From: Sorex araneus
Lineage: Eukaryota; Chordata; Mammalia; Eulipotyphla; Soricidae
Direction: 5' to 3'
Length of the DNA: 64,000 nucleotides
NCBI RefSeq assembly: GCF_027595985.1
Contig: NC_073303.1
Span: 27,475,347 to 27,539,346 of the forward strand
Part shown: positions 17,983 to 29,900 of the stretch, in pieces
How positions within the stretch are numbered: the stretch's first letter is position 1
Layout: the number at the start of each line of letters is the position of its first letter
Made by a program: the position numbers and the translations under genes
Notes under the pieces: generated by a model
Databases searched by the model: none
Told to the model about the DNA's origin: nothing
Seen by the model: the letters and a program-made list of their open reading frames with translations, nothing else

Positions 17983-20900
17983 TCACTTCTTGTTGGCCTG
18001 GGCAGTTCCAATGACACACTGGTTCACCTGTTGGCAGGGAACAAACGAAGTTTTCAGAGTAAGCAAAGAGACTTCCCTGGCACGTGCTTGCATGCCAGGC
18101 GCGGGCCTGTCCCTCTGCGAATTTTCCCTCAAATGGCCTCCCAACATAAGGGGTGCTGCTCTCAGAGAATACTGAAAAAGAAAGGGCTGAGGCTCAGAGC
18201 GGTTCTTGTTAGGGTTAGGTCAGCCACAACAGGTCTGGAATCTACCCCAAAACAGCCAGAGGAAGAATGCAGAGAGGAGTTCTGCACCCACGAGCAAAGC
18301 TAGAGAAGACGCCAACCGTCACTGATGAGCCAAGGCACGCCGGAAAATAAACGGTTCCAAGCGTAGAGCAGGAAATAAACCTGATCTGGAATGAAAACCT
18401 CTACGGGCCTGCCCCAGGTTCAGGATAGGAGCCAAGATGGAAGGTCCCAAAGGTCTTGGCAAGAATCAAGACAACACAAGCTATCAGACACACAAGCTTC
18501 TGTAAAATGATCCCCTTTCCCTCCTTGGGAAGTTGCCAGGATATCCTTAGAGTATGAAAACGGATCAACAATCCAGTATTTATCCTGACTTTTTGATATA
18601 GACTGAATTTCAGAGCCAGCAAATAAATGGCATAAGGAAGTTCTTTAGAAAACAGTGACTAGAAAGTGCAGAATGGAGAAATTTAAGAGGGGAAAAACCA
18701 CTATTTTAGTTCTCCGGAGTCTGGGGAGATGGCTCGGTGGTAGAATGCATGCTTTGCACGTATGAGGCCCTGAGTTCAATGCCTGGCTCTCCCTGTCCGC
18801 ACCCCGAAATAAAACCCCCAATGAAATAATGGGTCAGTAACCACACACACAGTCCTGTTGCTCATTGATTTGCTCGAGCGGGCATCAGTAACGTCTCCAC
18901 TGTGAGAATTGTTACTGTTTTGGACATATCGAATATGCAACGGGGAGCTTGCCAGGCTCTGCCGTGCGGGATGGATTAGTAATAAGATTACTAAATAAAA
19001 AACATTAATAAGGAATTTTTAGAGCCACTTGTCTTACATGTGTGAGGCCCTGGATTCAGTCCCTGGTACAGCAGGTAGAGCACTTGCTTTGCACGCAGCC
19101 AACCCATGTTTGATCCCCGGCACCCCATATTGTCCCCTGAGCCTCCCATGAGCAATCCCTCAGCACGGAGCCAGGACTAAACCCTGCGCACTGCCAGGTA
19201 TAGCCCCCAAATAAAAACAAACAAGAAAGTGTGGAATAACTAGGGTCAGAAAGCTTGTGCTGGAGCTAAGGTGCCTGCCTTGCACGTGGTCACTGCAGTT
19301 TGATCCCAAAACCACCTGCTCTCTGGAGCACTTCCTCGAGCAACAGAGCACAGAGCCAGGAGTAACCTGTATGACCACCAGCAATGCACAAATCCCACCC
19401 TACTCCCCCCCACAAAAGTGGAATCATTAAAAATACGAAGTGCCTATCAATTTTTATATTGGAGTTTTATTATCTAATCCATTTCAACTCTAGGAATATA
19501 TTAACAGTTATGGTTTTTGTCTATATTTTAAAAGAAATTTAAAAAAAATCAAGTGATAGCATTTCATTTTGGAATTGCCACATCCAAACTTGGGGTGTAT
19601 GACTGCTCTTTTTTCTTTTTCTTTTTGGGTCACACCCAGTGATGCACAGGGGCTACTCCTGGCTTTGCACTCAGGAATTATCCCTAGTGGTGCTCAGGGG
19701 ACCATATGGGATGCTGGGAATTAAACCTGGGTTGGCCGCAGGCAAGGCAAATGCCCTACCCGCTGTGCTATTGCTTCAGCCCCCTGATTCTCTGCTTTTA
19801 CTTAATGGCCTCCTCTCCTCATATTTCCAAGAATATAAGCATCTTCACAAAATAAATACTCCTGATATGATGCAATCAAAAGTACCATGTATTATCTAAA
19901 TTTTCTTGCCTGATTTGAAATAAGCAAAAACTAAAACTAATGCTGGGGCTGGAGTAATTGCCTTGCATGCGGCCAACCTCGGTTCAATTCCCAGCATCTC
20001 CTTTGGTCCCCTGAGCACTGCCAGTAGTAATTCCTGAGTGCAAAGCCAGGAGTAACCCCTGTGCTTTGCCGGGTGTGACACAAAATGAAAAAAAAAAAAA
20101 ATCTAATGCTGGAGCGATAGTACAAAGATAAGGTGCCTTGCAGGTGGCCAATCCAGACTCAGTTTCCAGCATCTCAAACGGTCTCCCAAGCATGCCAGGA
20201 ATAATTCCTGAGTGCAGAGACAGGAGTAACACTTGAGCATCACCAGGTATAGCCCAAAACACAAACAAACAAACAAAAAACAAAAAAACTAATAAGACTG
20301 AGTCTATCAGATAAAAATGGTAAGAGGAGCAGAGGCAGGGTGGGGTGAGGGGGATGGGGTGGGGGTGGTGAGAGGGATACTGGGATCATTGGTGGAGGTG
20401 AATGGGCACTGGTGGAGGGATGGGTAAATGATCACTATATGAATGAAATGCAAACACAAAAGTTCCTAAGTTTGTAACTGTACATCGCAGTGATTCTCTA
20501 ATAAATTTTAAAAAAAATGGTAAGAGGAAACTACCCAAGTCCAAAATATAGTAGTTTATATATAAACACATATTAAAGGACCTTATTTAACCCAAGAGCC
20601 AAATGAAATGGGCACTTCTTATTCTTTCACTAAACTGGGTACTTGAACATGTCAGAGTACATGTGCTAGTTGTTAGTAACGTTGCTATGAATTTAAATGA
20701 ACCTGCAAGAGTGCAAAAGAAATTCTAATCAAATCAGGAGACCTGAACAGTGCTGAGGTTCTAAGCATACTCCCTCCATGCAGCTTCCAATACTGACTGC
20801 GGGGACATTTGAGAAGAGGCCTTGAGTAAAGCCAGAATCACAGGGCTACATTTTCCAAAGGACTAACAATTACCCTGTCAAACAAGCAGTAAAGTTCCAA

Positions 20901-23900
20901 GGGGGGGCGGGAAGCCAGCTCAAAGGACAGGGGCGCATGCCAAGCCTGCAGGGGCCCTGGGTTCCCTCTCTGGCACCACACAGGACCTTCAGCACCGCCG
21001 GAGGTGGCCTTGGTGGCACCTAGCACAGCAGTGCATTTCCAGATGTGTGCGGAGAACAGGAGTGGTCGGCAGCCCCACGCACACTGCGTGGGAGGGAGGG
21101 AAGGAGGAAGACTTTCCTAGCCTTGTGGAGAAAACATAAGCGTCCGAAATAATCCACAGCCGCTTTTGGGGTCTGTAACCTGAATAGACGAGACAATATC
21201 CAATAAGGTCTGAAAAACCTTTAAGTCTCCTTTGATCCAGCAATCCCATTTCAAGGAATCTCTCCCGAGGGAGTCAGCTGTAATTAAACGAATCCAAAAT
21301 GGCTATATCCAAAGGGTAGTCAGCACTGCCTGGTGTACAGCAGAGAGGCTGGAAACAATCAAAGTGTCCAGCAGAGGGAACTGGTGGATCAATTCTGGTA
21401 CATCTGCACAGCAGTGTCCAAGGATGAGGTAAAAATAATGGGAGGTTTTTATGTGCCGAAGAGGAGAGTAATATTGTAAGTTTTATTGGGCGGGGGGGGG
21501 GTCTCTAGACAGGGGACATGGGAGAGCAGTGCCTCTCAAGCAGTGCTCAGGGACCCAAGGGCCACTACAGGTAAGACTCAGCCCAATGCTGAGGACCACC
21601 AGGGTCACCTCCGCAGGGCTTGGAAGATCACGTGGTACTGAGACCCAACCCAGGGCCTCACACCCCATGCCTGTGCTCTGGGCTCCTCCCCTGGCTGGAA
21701 CTGTGTGGCCGAGCAGGATGACGGGGGAGGGAGGGAGAGCTCTTTCCAACAGGGGGTGAATAAGCACACACGGAGGGGTTTGTGCTGGACAAAAACGAGG
21801 GAGAAAAGCACTGGAAGGATACGAGTATGATAAAAATGACTCCTTGGGGGGACAGGGGGATGCGACAGGGGTGGAGGTAGACAGGGGTGGAGGCAAAACT
21901 TCATTATGCGTAGTTTTTGTTTCCCCCTTTGGATTTCCGGACCACACCCAAAGATACTCAGGCTTACTCCTGGCTTTGTGCTCAGGGAACACACCTGGTC
22001 GGGCTTGGGAGCCCCTCTGGGGTGCCGGGAATGAAACCCGGAGACAAGCACCTTCCCAGCCCTACTACCCCTCCGGCTCCGTACGTGGCTTCCTATAGAC
22101 TTTAATTACCTACTTTAAAATTTAATTTAAAAATTGGGGCTGGAGTAGGGTAGGGCAGGGCGTTTGCCTTGCATGCGGCCGACCCAGGTTCGATTCCTAG
22201 CATCCCATATGGTCCCTTGAGCACTGCCAGGAGTAATTCCTGAGTGCATGAGCCAGGAGTAACCCCTGAGCATTGACAGGTGTGACCCCAAAACAAACAA
22301 AAAAAAACTTAATTTAAAAACGTTCAAATGTCAATGGTTAAAGTTGAATAGTGCCACTTGTAAATCCCGTGAGAATGAATGTGGACCCTGGCCGAAAGAC
22401 AGAGGCCTGGGGAGCCCCACCGGGGACGGCATCTGCCTTGGGGGGCAACATACCTTGGAGGCGAAGCGCAGGGAGTTGAGAGACTCGGAGAAGTTCTCCT
22501 CCAGCGGGGAGATATTCACAAACATGAGCCTGCGGGGAGAACAGAGGGGGCCGAACCCCAACATCCAGGGCTAAGACAGAGCCAGGACCCCGTCTCCACG
22601 GCAGAGCCCAGCACCACGGCTCCCACCACGCCTTTCCGCCTCTCCCCTGCACCCACATCTTGGCGCTCCCGCCCAGGGAGTTCTGCAGCAGGTAGGTGAG
22701 CTTGCTGTTCCGGTAAGGCACGTGGGACTCCTGGAGGGGGAGGGACAGCGAGTTAGGAGAGGGCTCGGCACGGCCGCCCCCACAGCCGCCCCTCCAGCCC
22801 GCTCTCACCTTGTTGCTCAAGGCCATGATGACCAGGCCCAGTGTGGACAGGCTACTGTTGATGGCCTGTGTCTCCCGCAGGCGCTCCCGCTCCCCCGGGC
22901 CCCCCGCTATGGCCGGGTCGAGCCGCTCACTCCCAGCCAGGTCCACCAGACTGAGGGGGGCGCCGCACTGCAGGCCTCGCGCTGCATGCTCCCCGCAGAT
23001 CTGCAGCTGGAACACGCTGTGGCTGCGTGAGGACCGCTCGTTCTTGGCTGTCTGGGCCACGGCCCGGTTCTGGCGGGCCAGATGTATCAGGGCCTCCACC
23101 TGCGGACGGGGAGCAGGAGAGAGACAGGGAGGCAGTCAGGCCACTCCATGCAGGGACGGTGACGATCAAGCCAGCCCCTGGCCCTGGGCGCTTGCTTTGC
23201 CAGCCAGCCCAGAGACCAAGTTGCACCAAATGTCCAGATGGACTAAACAGAAAACTGAGGTGCAGGGTGGAGTGAAGGTTTCCCAGAGGGAGGGAGGCCA
23301 GGGACAGCTTCACTGCTTTAAGCTCTTCCAGGCAAGTGTGGCCAGGACAAGGACTCTTGGGAAGGGCAGAGCCGGCACTGTGACCAGTGAGCTGGCACCA
23401 CTAGAGTGACGCCTGTGACAATCACCAGTCGTGAGAGAATCCCCTTCTCTGCTGCCTACTTCCATCAGGAGAACCTACATGACAGCCGACAGCCAAAGCC
23501 ACCTGTGGCCCCCGGTCCTCACAATGTCCCCTTCTTCCTTCCACTTCCTCCCCGCTGCCCACTCGGCCCCAGCACACCCTGGGGTCTCACCTCCTTCTCA
23601 CAGGAGACGGGGACGTAGCGGGCATTGGTGACCGTCAGCTCCTCGCTCCCTGGCCCTGCCCGGCGGATCTCACACTCCCCGGCCTGGCCCTTCCCCTTGC
23701 CCGTGGCCAGTAAATCTCGGACAGTCTCATTGTAGATCTCCACATAGCTGGCCACAAAGCTGTAGGTCCAGCCCTGGCCGCTCATCTCCCGGGCCACGGA
23801 GAAGAGGTGTCGCATGGCCCGAGGTATCAGCCCCTCCACCTGAGGGTCTCCCCCAAGGCCCCCCTCCATCGTGAAGGTCTTGCCGCTGCCCGTCTGACCG

Positions 23901-26900
23901 TAGGCAAAGATGCACACGGGGTAGCCGTCCAGGGCAGACTGGACGAGCATGGCTATCTCCTCGAACACCTCCTCCTGCCCACTGGCGGGGGGGAACACGC
24001 GGTCGAAGGAGAAGTCATGGCGGGGGGTGGGGGCGGGCACCCCACTCAGAGTGGATCGCCGCTCGTCGGCTCGGGAGAGGCTCAGGCGAGTTGGAGTCTC
24101 AGAGGGGCCCCCGGGGCCCGAGGGGAACTGGAGGAAGCCAGGGAGCGGGGTGGGCTCCCCCGGCAGCACCGGGCGGACCCGGCAGAACACGCGGATGTTG
24201 CCTTTGAGCTCCTGTAGCTGGTTGTGCAGCCGCCGGCGCTCCATCTCGAGCGCGTGCAGCCGGTCCCCCCGCTCGGCCAGCAGGGACACCTGCGCTGCCG
24301 TCTCCCGCCGCAGAGACGCCACCTCCGCCTGGCTGTCCGACAGGGCCGCTTCGGACGCCTGCAGCTTCCTCTGCCCAGAACAAAGACGTGCCGAGAAGAA
24401 TGAAAGCCAAGAAACGGTTATGGTGGAGTCGGGGGTGTGCCCTCCCTCCTGGGAGCTCGGGCGGACAGGGAAAGGCGTGAGAGAACAGGAGTCACGGGGC
24501 CAGGCTCCCGGACTGTCTAGAGGGGCCGGAGGAAGCGTATCAAGGCTACCTAGGAAGCCCGAGAGAAGGTTCCAGATAAGCACATGCAGCATGCCCCCCA
24601 AGGGAGAAGTGAGTCCGGGAGATACTGTCCTAACAGCTGATTGGCGCTGATGCTGTCAATCCCCCGGTTGGTGCTCAGCAAGGAGTCCAGGGAACCCAGG
24701 CAGAGAGAAGGCAAGGGGGACTCGCACCCAGCACCGCCGGGAGGGCCATGTGGAACGAGCGCTCTGGTTCCCCTCCTGAGCTCTCTCTCCCCTACATGGG
24801 GGTCCGGGGTCAGGGAGGCGATGGGGGGAGGGTGGTTCCCGGGGTGGGGAGGGGGTGAAGCCCAGCAGGCGCCCTGGAAGAGGCGTGGCCCTCACCTCCT
24901 GCTCCTCCAGCCGGGCGGCCAGCGCCCTGCGCTCCTCCTGCAGCCCCCGCTGCTCGCTCTGCAGCTCCCGTACCAGGCCCTCCTGCGCGCCCAGCTGCTC
25001 CTCCAGCTCCAGGACGCGGCCCTTCAGGGCCCCCAGCTCCTGCTGGTCCTGTGCGGCCTGGGCTCGCGCCTGGGCCAGCTCCTCTTCCTGGGCACTGCGC
25101 TTGGCCCCCAAGGTCGTGGCCTGTTGCTGGGCCTCCCCGAGCTGCTCCCGGAGCTGTTGGTTCTCCCGAGTCAGGGCCTGAAGCCTCTCCCGGCAGCACT
25201 TCAGCTCCGCGTTGGCGTCAGATAACTGACCCTTGATGTCCCAGGCCGGGCGCTTGCCGGGTCTCTTCCCTCCGGGTACAGGAGGGGCGGCAGCTGCTGG
25301 GATGGGCACAGGCAGGACCAAGGTCAGGGGGTGCTCGCCCCTCCTCCGGGCCTTGGAGGTGCCCCCCGAGGCTGCAAAGTCCCTCCTCTCCAGAGAAGGG
25401 TCGCGCCAGGGTACTCACCACCTCCTCGCCCCACCCCAGCCTCTCACCCCGGGGTTATGGGTGTCACCTACTGCTGGGCTTCTGGGCAGGAGCCGCCGGG
25501 CCTGGCTTCTGAGTCTTTGACACTAGACAACCAGAGCACTGGCTTCAGGGACAGAGCCGGGGCCCCGCCACCTGCCCATTCTCCCATGACCCACACCCGA
25601 ATCCACCGGCCCCAGCTTCTGAGAGCAATTACCTGTGGAACACCGGGGCCCCGTCTTCTTGGGGACTTTCGGAGCTGCCAGGTAGGGGAGAGAGGAAGAG
25701 CAGAAAACTCACTCTCTGAGGTGGACACTCCTGCTGGCCTGGGCTGTGAGGGCGCGGGGACTTCAGGCCGGGGGGACCTCAGGGGCCAGGCTCTGCTTCC
25801 TGCTGCCACACCCACAGCCCTGGACACGGTTCCTCTAACAATCAGACCAGACCCTCAGCACCTCCCTCGCGCCAACAGGAGGCGACACACCAGAAACTGG
25901 CCGGAGCAAGACACGCACGGCGGCCAGCGGGAGGCCCCGTGGGCAGAGGATGCTGCAGTGTGGGTACACACATGGGACACGCACAAACAATCCCTGCAAG
26001 GACTCAGCTGTCCCCGTGAGAAGGGGCTCTCCCCCACCAGGGCTGCTTTTCACTGTGGAACAACTTTCGTGTCTTCAGAGTTTTTTGTTTTGTTTTTTTT
26101 TTTGGGGGGGAGTCACACCCGGCAATGCACAGGGGTTACTCCTGGCTCATGCACTCAGGAATTACCGCTGGTGGTGCTCAGGGGACCAAATGGGATGCTG
26201 GGGATCGAACCTGGGTCTGCTGCATGCAAGGCAAACGCCCTACCCGCTGTGCTATCACTCCAGCCCCTCTTCAGAGTTTTGAACCAAGGGAAAGAGAAGC
26301 CGATCAGAATCACCGAGAGGAAGAGGGGAGGGAAGGCACTGGGTCACCTTGTGTCTGGGGAACCGAGGTAAGGACAGACGCTCTGGGGCGGGAAGCGGCC
26401 GGCTTGGTCGTCAGGTCCAAGCCTCGCATCCTTTTCTGCGGAAAGACAGGGCATGGTCCATGGTTGTTACCTTTCCCAGTCGGTGGGCACTCGCATTCTC
26501 TCCCCGCCCTGACTCCCCCTCAGACCCCTCACCTCCCCGCTCCCTCCCCACCCCACTCACCTTCTGCGGCTCCAGCGCGTTCTCCATCTGCTCGGGCCTC
26601 CTCTTCAGCCTGCTCCCCGACAGAGGCAGCCGAGAAGTGGCCTTGAGCAGGGATCTCTTCAGGTCTATGTTCCCCTTGACCTCCACCAACGGGGACCTCT
26701 GCTGAGAAAAGGCGACTGTCAGGACGACAGCAGGGGGACTGGGCACCTCAGTGCCCGGCTTCCTTCCTGCACGGCACAGTCCTCCAGCACTGCTGGAGTG
26801 GCCCTGGGCGCGGCCACATACGGCCCCGCAAACCAGCAGAGACACAACGGCCCAGGTGTCCCAAGTGCCCGGAGGTCCAAGAATTCCTTTCTGGGCTCTC

Positions 26901-29900
26901 CAGCCCAGCTGTGATGGCACCCAACAGCCACGAGGAGGACGTCCTGCGTCTCACTCCAGGGCTCACGGACACGGGCGGCCAGAAGGCAGAGACTGCAGAA
27001 AAGGGCCTCTCGGGTCCACAGAGATAAAGTAGGGAGGCTCTTGCCATCCACGTGGACAAACCAAGTTTGATTCCCGGCACCGCATATGGTCCCCCACGCA
27101 CTACCAGGAGTGACCCATGAGGCTCAGAGCCAGAGTTAGCCCTGAGCACTGGAGGTTCTGACACGCCCCACCAGAAAAGTGAAAAAAAAAAATGGGGGGG
27201 CTTGTTTTTAGGTGACATCCAGCAGTGTTCAGGGGTTACTCCTGGCTCGGTGCTCAGGAATTACTCCTGGTGATGCTCAGGGGACCATACGGGATGCCAG
27301 GGATTGAACTGGATCAGCCACGTGCAAGGCGAATGCCCTGCTCGTTGTGCTGTCACTTTGACCCCATGGAAAGTGAGTATCTTAAAGGGAAAGGAAGTCT
27401 GGCTGGACAATGAGTTCAGCTAACCTTAAGGGGAGCATTTAAGCAAGCAGAGAGAAATGGACACTTTTCAAAGGTAAAAACTCAAACACGTGCTTGGCAA
27501 GGCTAGGTAACCAATAGGCCCTTCTAGTTAGCGCTGAGAATCTTTGGAATTAAAATGCCACACCTGGCAGTGCTCAGCGATCACTCATGGCAGGCTTGGG
27601 AGACCATATGGGGTGCCAGGGACCAAGCCCGGGCTGGCGGCAATCAAGGCAAGCACCCTATCGCCCTTGCTCCCTTAAGAAAGGGAGAGGGTAGGCGCGA
27701 TACCCTCTCCCTTTCTTAAGCTCAGTGTAACGACTGAGTGGGAAGGGAGCGTGCATTAAACTGTTCGATTAATTCTTCTAACCCAAGGCCTCAGAAACCG
27801 GAAGTGCAGGCTCTACCCAACTCCACCATCCGCCACCCCTAACCCCTAATGACAAAATATTCAAAATGTCTTTTCTGTATCAATTTACTGAATCCTCACA
27901 GCAGCCCACTGAGAAGGCCCTGAGAGGTGAAACAGCTTATCTAAGGTCATCGGCAAGGGGGTGGGCAGGGGGGAGGGGAGGGGAGCACTGGAGCATTGAA
28001 TGCAGGCAGACTGGTTCTGACTGGGCTGCTCAGCCCAGCCCAGATGGCTTCAGAGCCAGCCTAAGGAGCAGGGGGGGCGGCAGAGATCCTCCTCCCAGGA
28101 CCGAGGAGGAGCTGCCGGCAGGCTGGCTTGCCCGGGCTAGCCCAGAGGTGGCCTTCGGGCTCAGAGGCCAGCCAAGTGCAACGTGAGATGGCGGAGGTGG
28201 ACACTGCTCTCCTTGACCAGCCTCAGCTGGAGCTGGGGATTAGGCCCGAGATCTTCCTACCTGTGGTGACCAAGTCCTGGTGTGCCCAGAATGGGGGCTG
28301 GGGGCCGTTCTTGGACTCAGAATGTCCAGTGCTAAGACCAAGTCCTTCCTATGCAAACTGGGGCACTGGCGACCCTCTGTGTGCCAAGGCCGCCATCAGA
28401 AAAGCACCATGTCTCTATCGACACTCGATGTCCCCCTCCTGATTCTAAGGTCGGCCTCCGCCTTCCAGTCTATCATCCACTCGGTACTTACTAAGTTCCT
28501 CTGAGGAGGGGTAGCCAGGAGAGCGTGTCACAGACACTTAGAGTCCTTCTCGGCTGAGCCTGGGGGACGGGGAGCTAGCTCAATGAGCCTGCGCCCAGGA
28601 AGCGCGTTCGTGGCAAGAACTGAGGTGGTGGCATGCCGGGAGCCACCAAGTGCCCGTCCGCCCAGCTGAACGCAGACCGCGGGAGAGGAGGCGAAGGCAG
28701 AGGGAAAGGCCTGAACCACGGCTGCCACAAAAGGAGGGACTTCCCCGAGGGAAGGCAGAGCCTGGGGATGTTTAACTAGGAGACAATGGCCAGATCTGAG
28801 CGAGGGAACCATGAGCTGTACGAAGAGTGAACAGAAGCTGAAGCCGAGGAGGGGCCTGGGCGGAGGAAGGGCATACGCCACTCTCTGGTCCACAGGAACT
28901 GCACGGCACCCAGATTCCCAGAACAGCACCTGGCTCCTGGCACTGCTCTAGTCTGTGCGTCGGCCCTTCCAAACCACAGAACTAAATTCTACCGAAAACC
29001 ATCTCTTCACAGCCAGGGAGGGAGCAGAGTACAGCAGCTGTCTGGGATGTACAAGGGCCTGGTTTGATCCAAAAACAAAACAAAATCTCTTCTTCAGTTC
29101 TCTGAAGTATGTCTACAGCTTGTGCCACTCAAAGGGTCTAAGAGATGCTGATTCATTAGACTCAGACTGCCTAGGACATTGGAATTGAATTCTTGTCCCA
29201 GGGGGGCTGACCTAGAAGCTGGAGGGCTGCTGAGAGAATGCCGGGCGAGAGGAAGAAGAGGGACTAGACCCATGTGTGAAGCTAAGAATGGTCCCAACTG
29301 GGCATTCACTCAGACAGGGCTGCAGAGGGCGGGCAAAGAGGGCGAGGGAAGAATTCAGACCAACCCTCAACATGACGGCAGGAATGCTGGGTCTGTTCTC
29401 TTCTGCTTTTTAGAAATTAAACTCTCCCTTTAAAAGTCACGGTGAGGGGCTGGAGCAATACCACAGCGGGTAGGGCGTTTGCCTTGCACACAGCAGACCC
29501 AGGTTCGATTCCCAGCATCCCATAAGGTCCCCTGAGCATCGCCAGGGGTAATTCCTGAGTGCAGAGCCAGGAGTAGCCCCTGTGCATCGCCGGGTGTGAC
29601 CACCCCCTCCCAAAAAAAATGTCACGGTGAGTTTGAGCTGGAGCATTCGGTCAAGTCTGGAGTGTCTTGCGTTTGATGCCAGCCCCTGCACTGTCCCAAG
29701 TCCCGCTGAGGTGCCCCCAACATGCACAAACGCTCCCACACTGTAAGCTCACAGGCAACGGTAAGAAATACAGAGCCGGAGAACATCGGAGGAACTAGCG
29801 ATATGTATGAACAGAATATTATGCAGCCAAAAACAATTTGTGGCAACTTGGGAACACCAGAGAATATCATATTCAGTGAAGGAAGTCGGAAGAGGGCAAA

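Larger units (their letters stand above)
18028..22453 (-). other. KIFC1 intron 10
   Basis: A 4.4-kb intron between the switch-II/neck exon and the 14-codon last exon. It is filled mainly with SOR SINEs, L1 pieces and one composite SINE. The non-repeat remainder (18,050-18,715; 20,530-20,870; 21,480-21,900) shows nothing recognisable. Confidence 0.85.
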
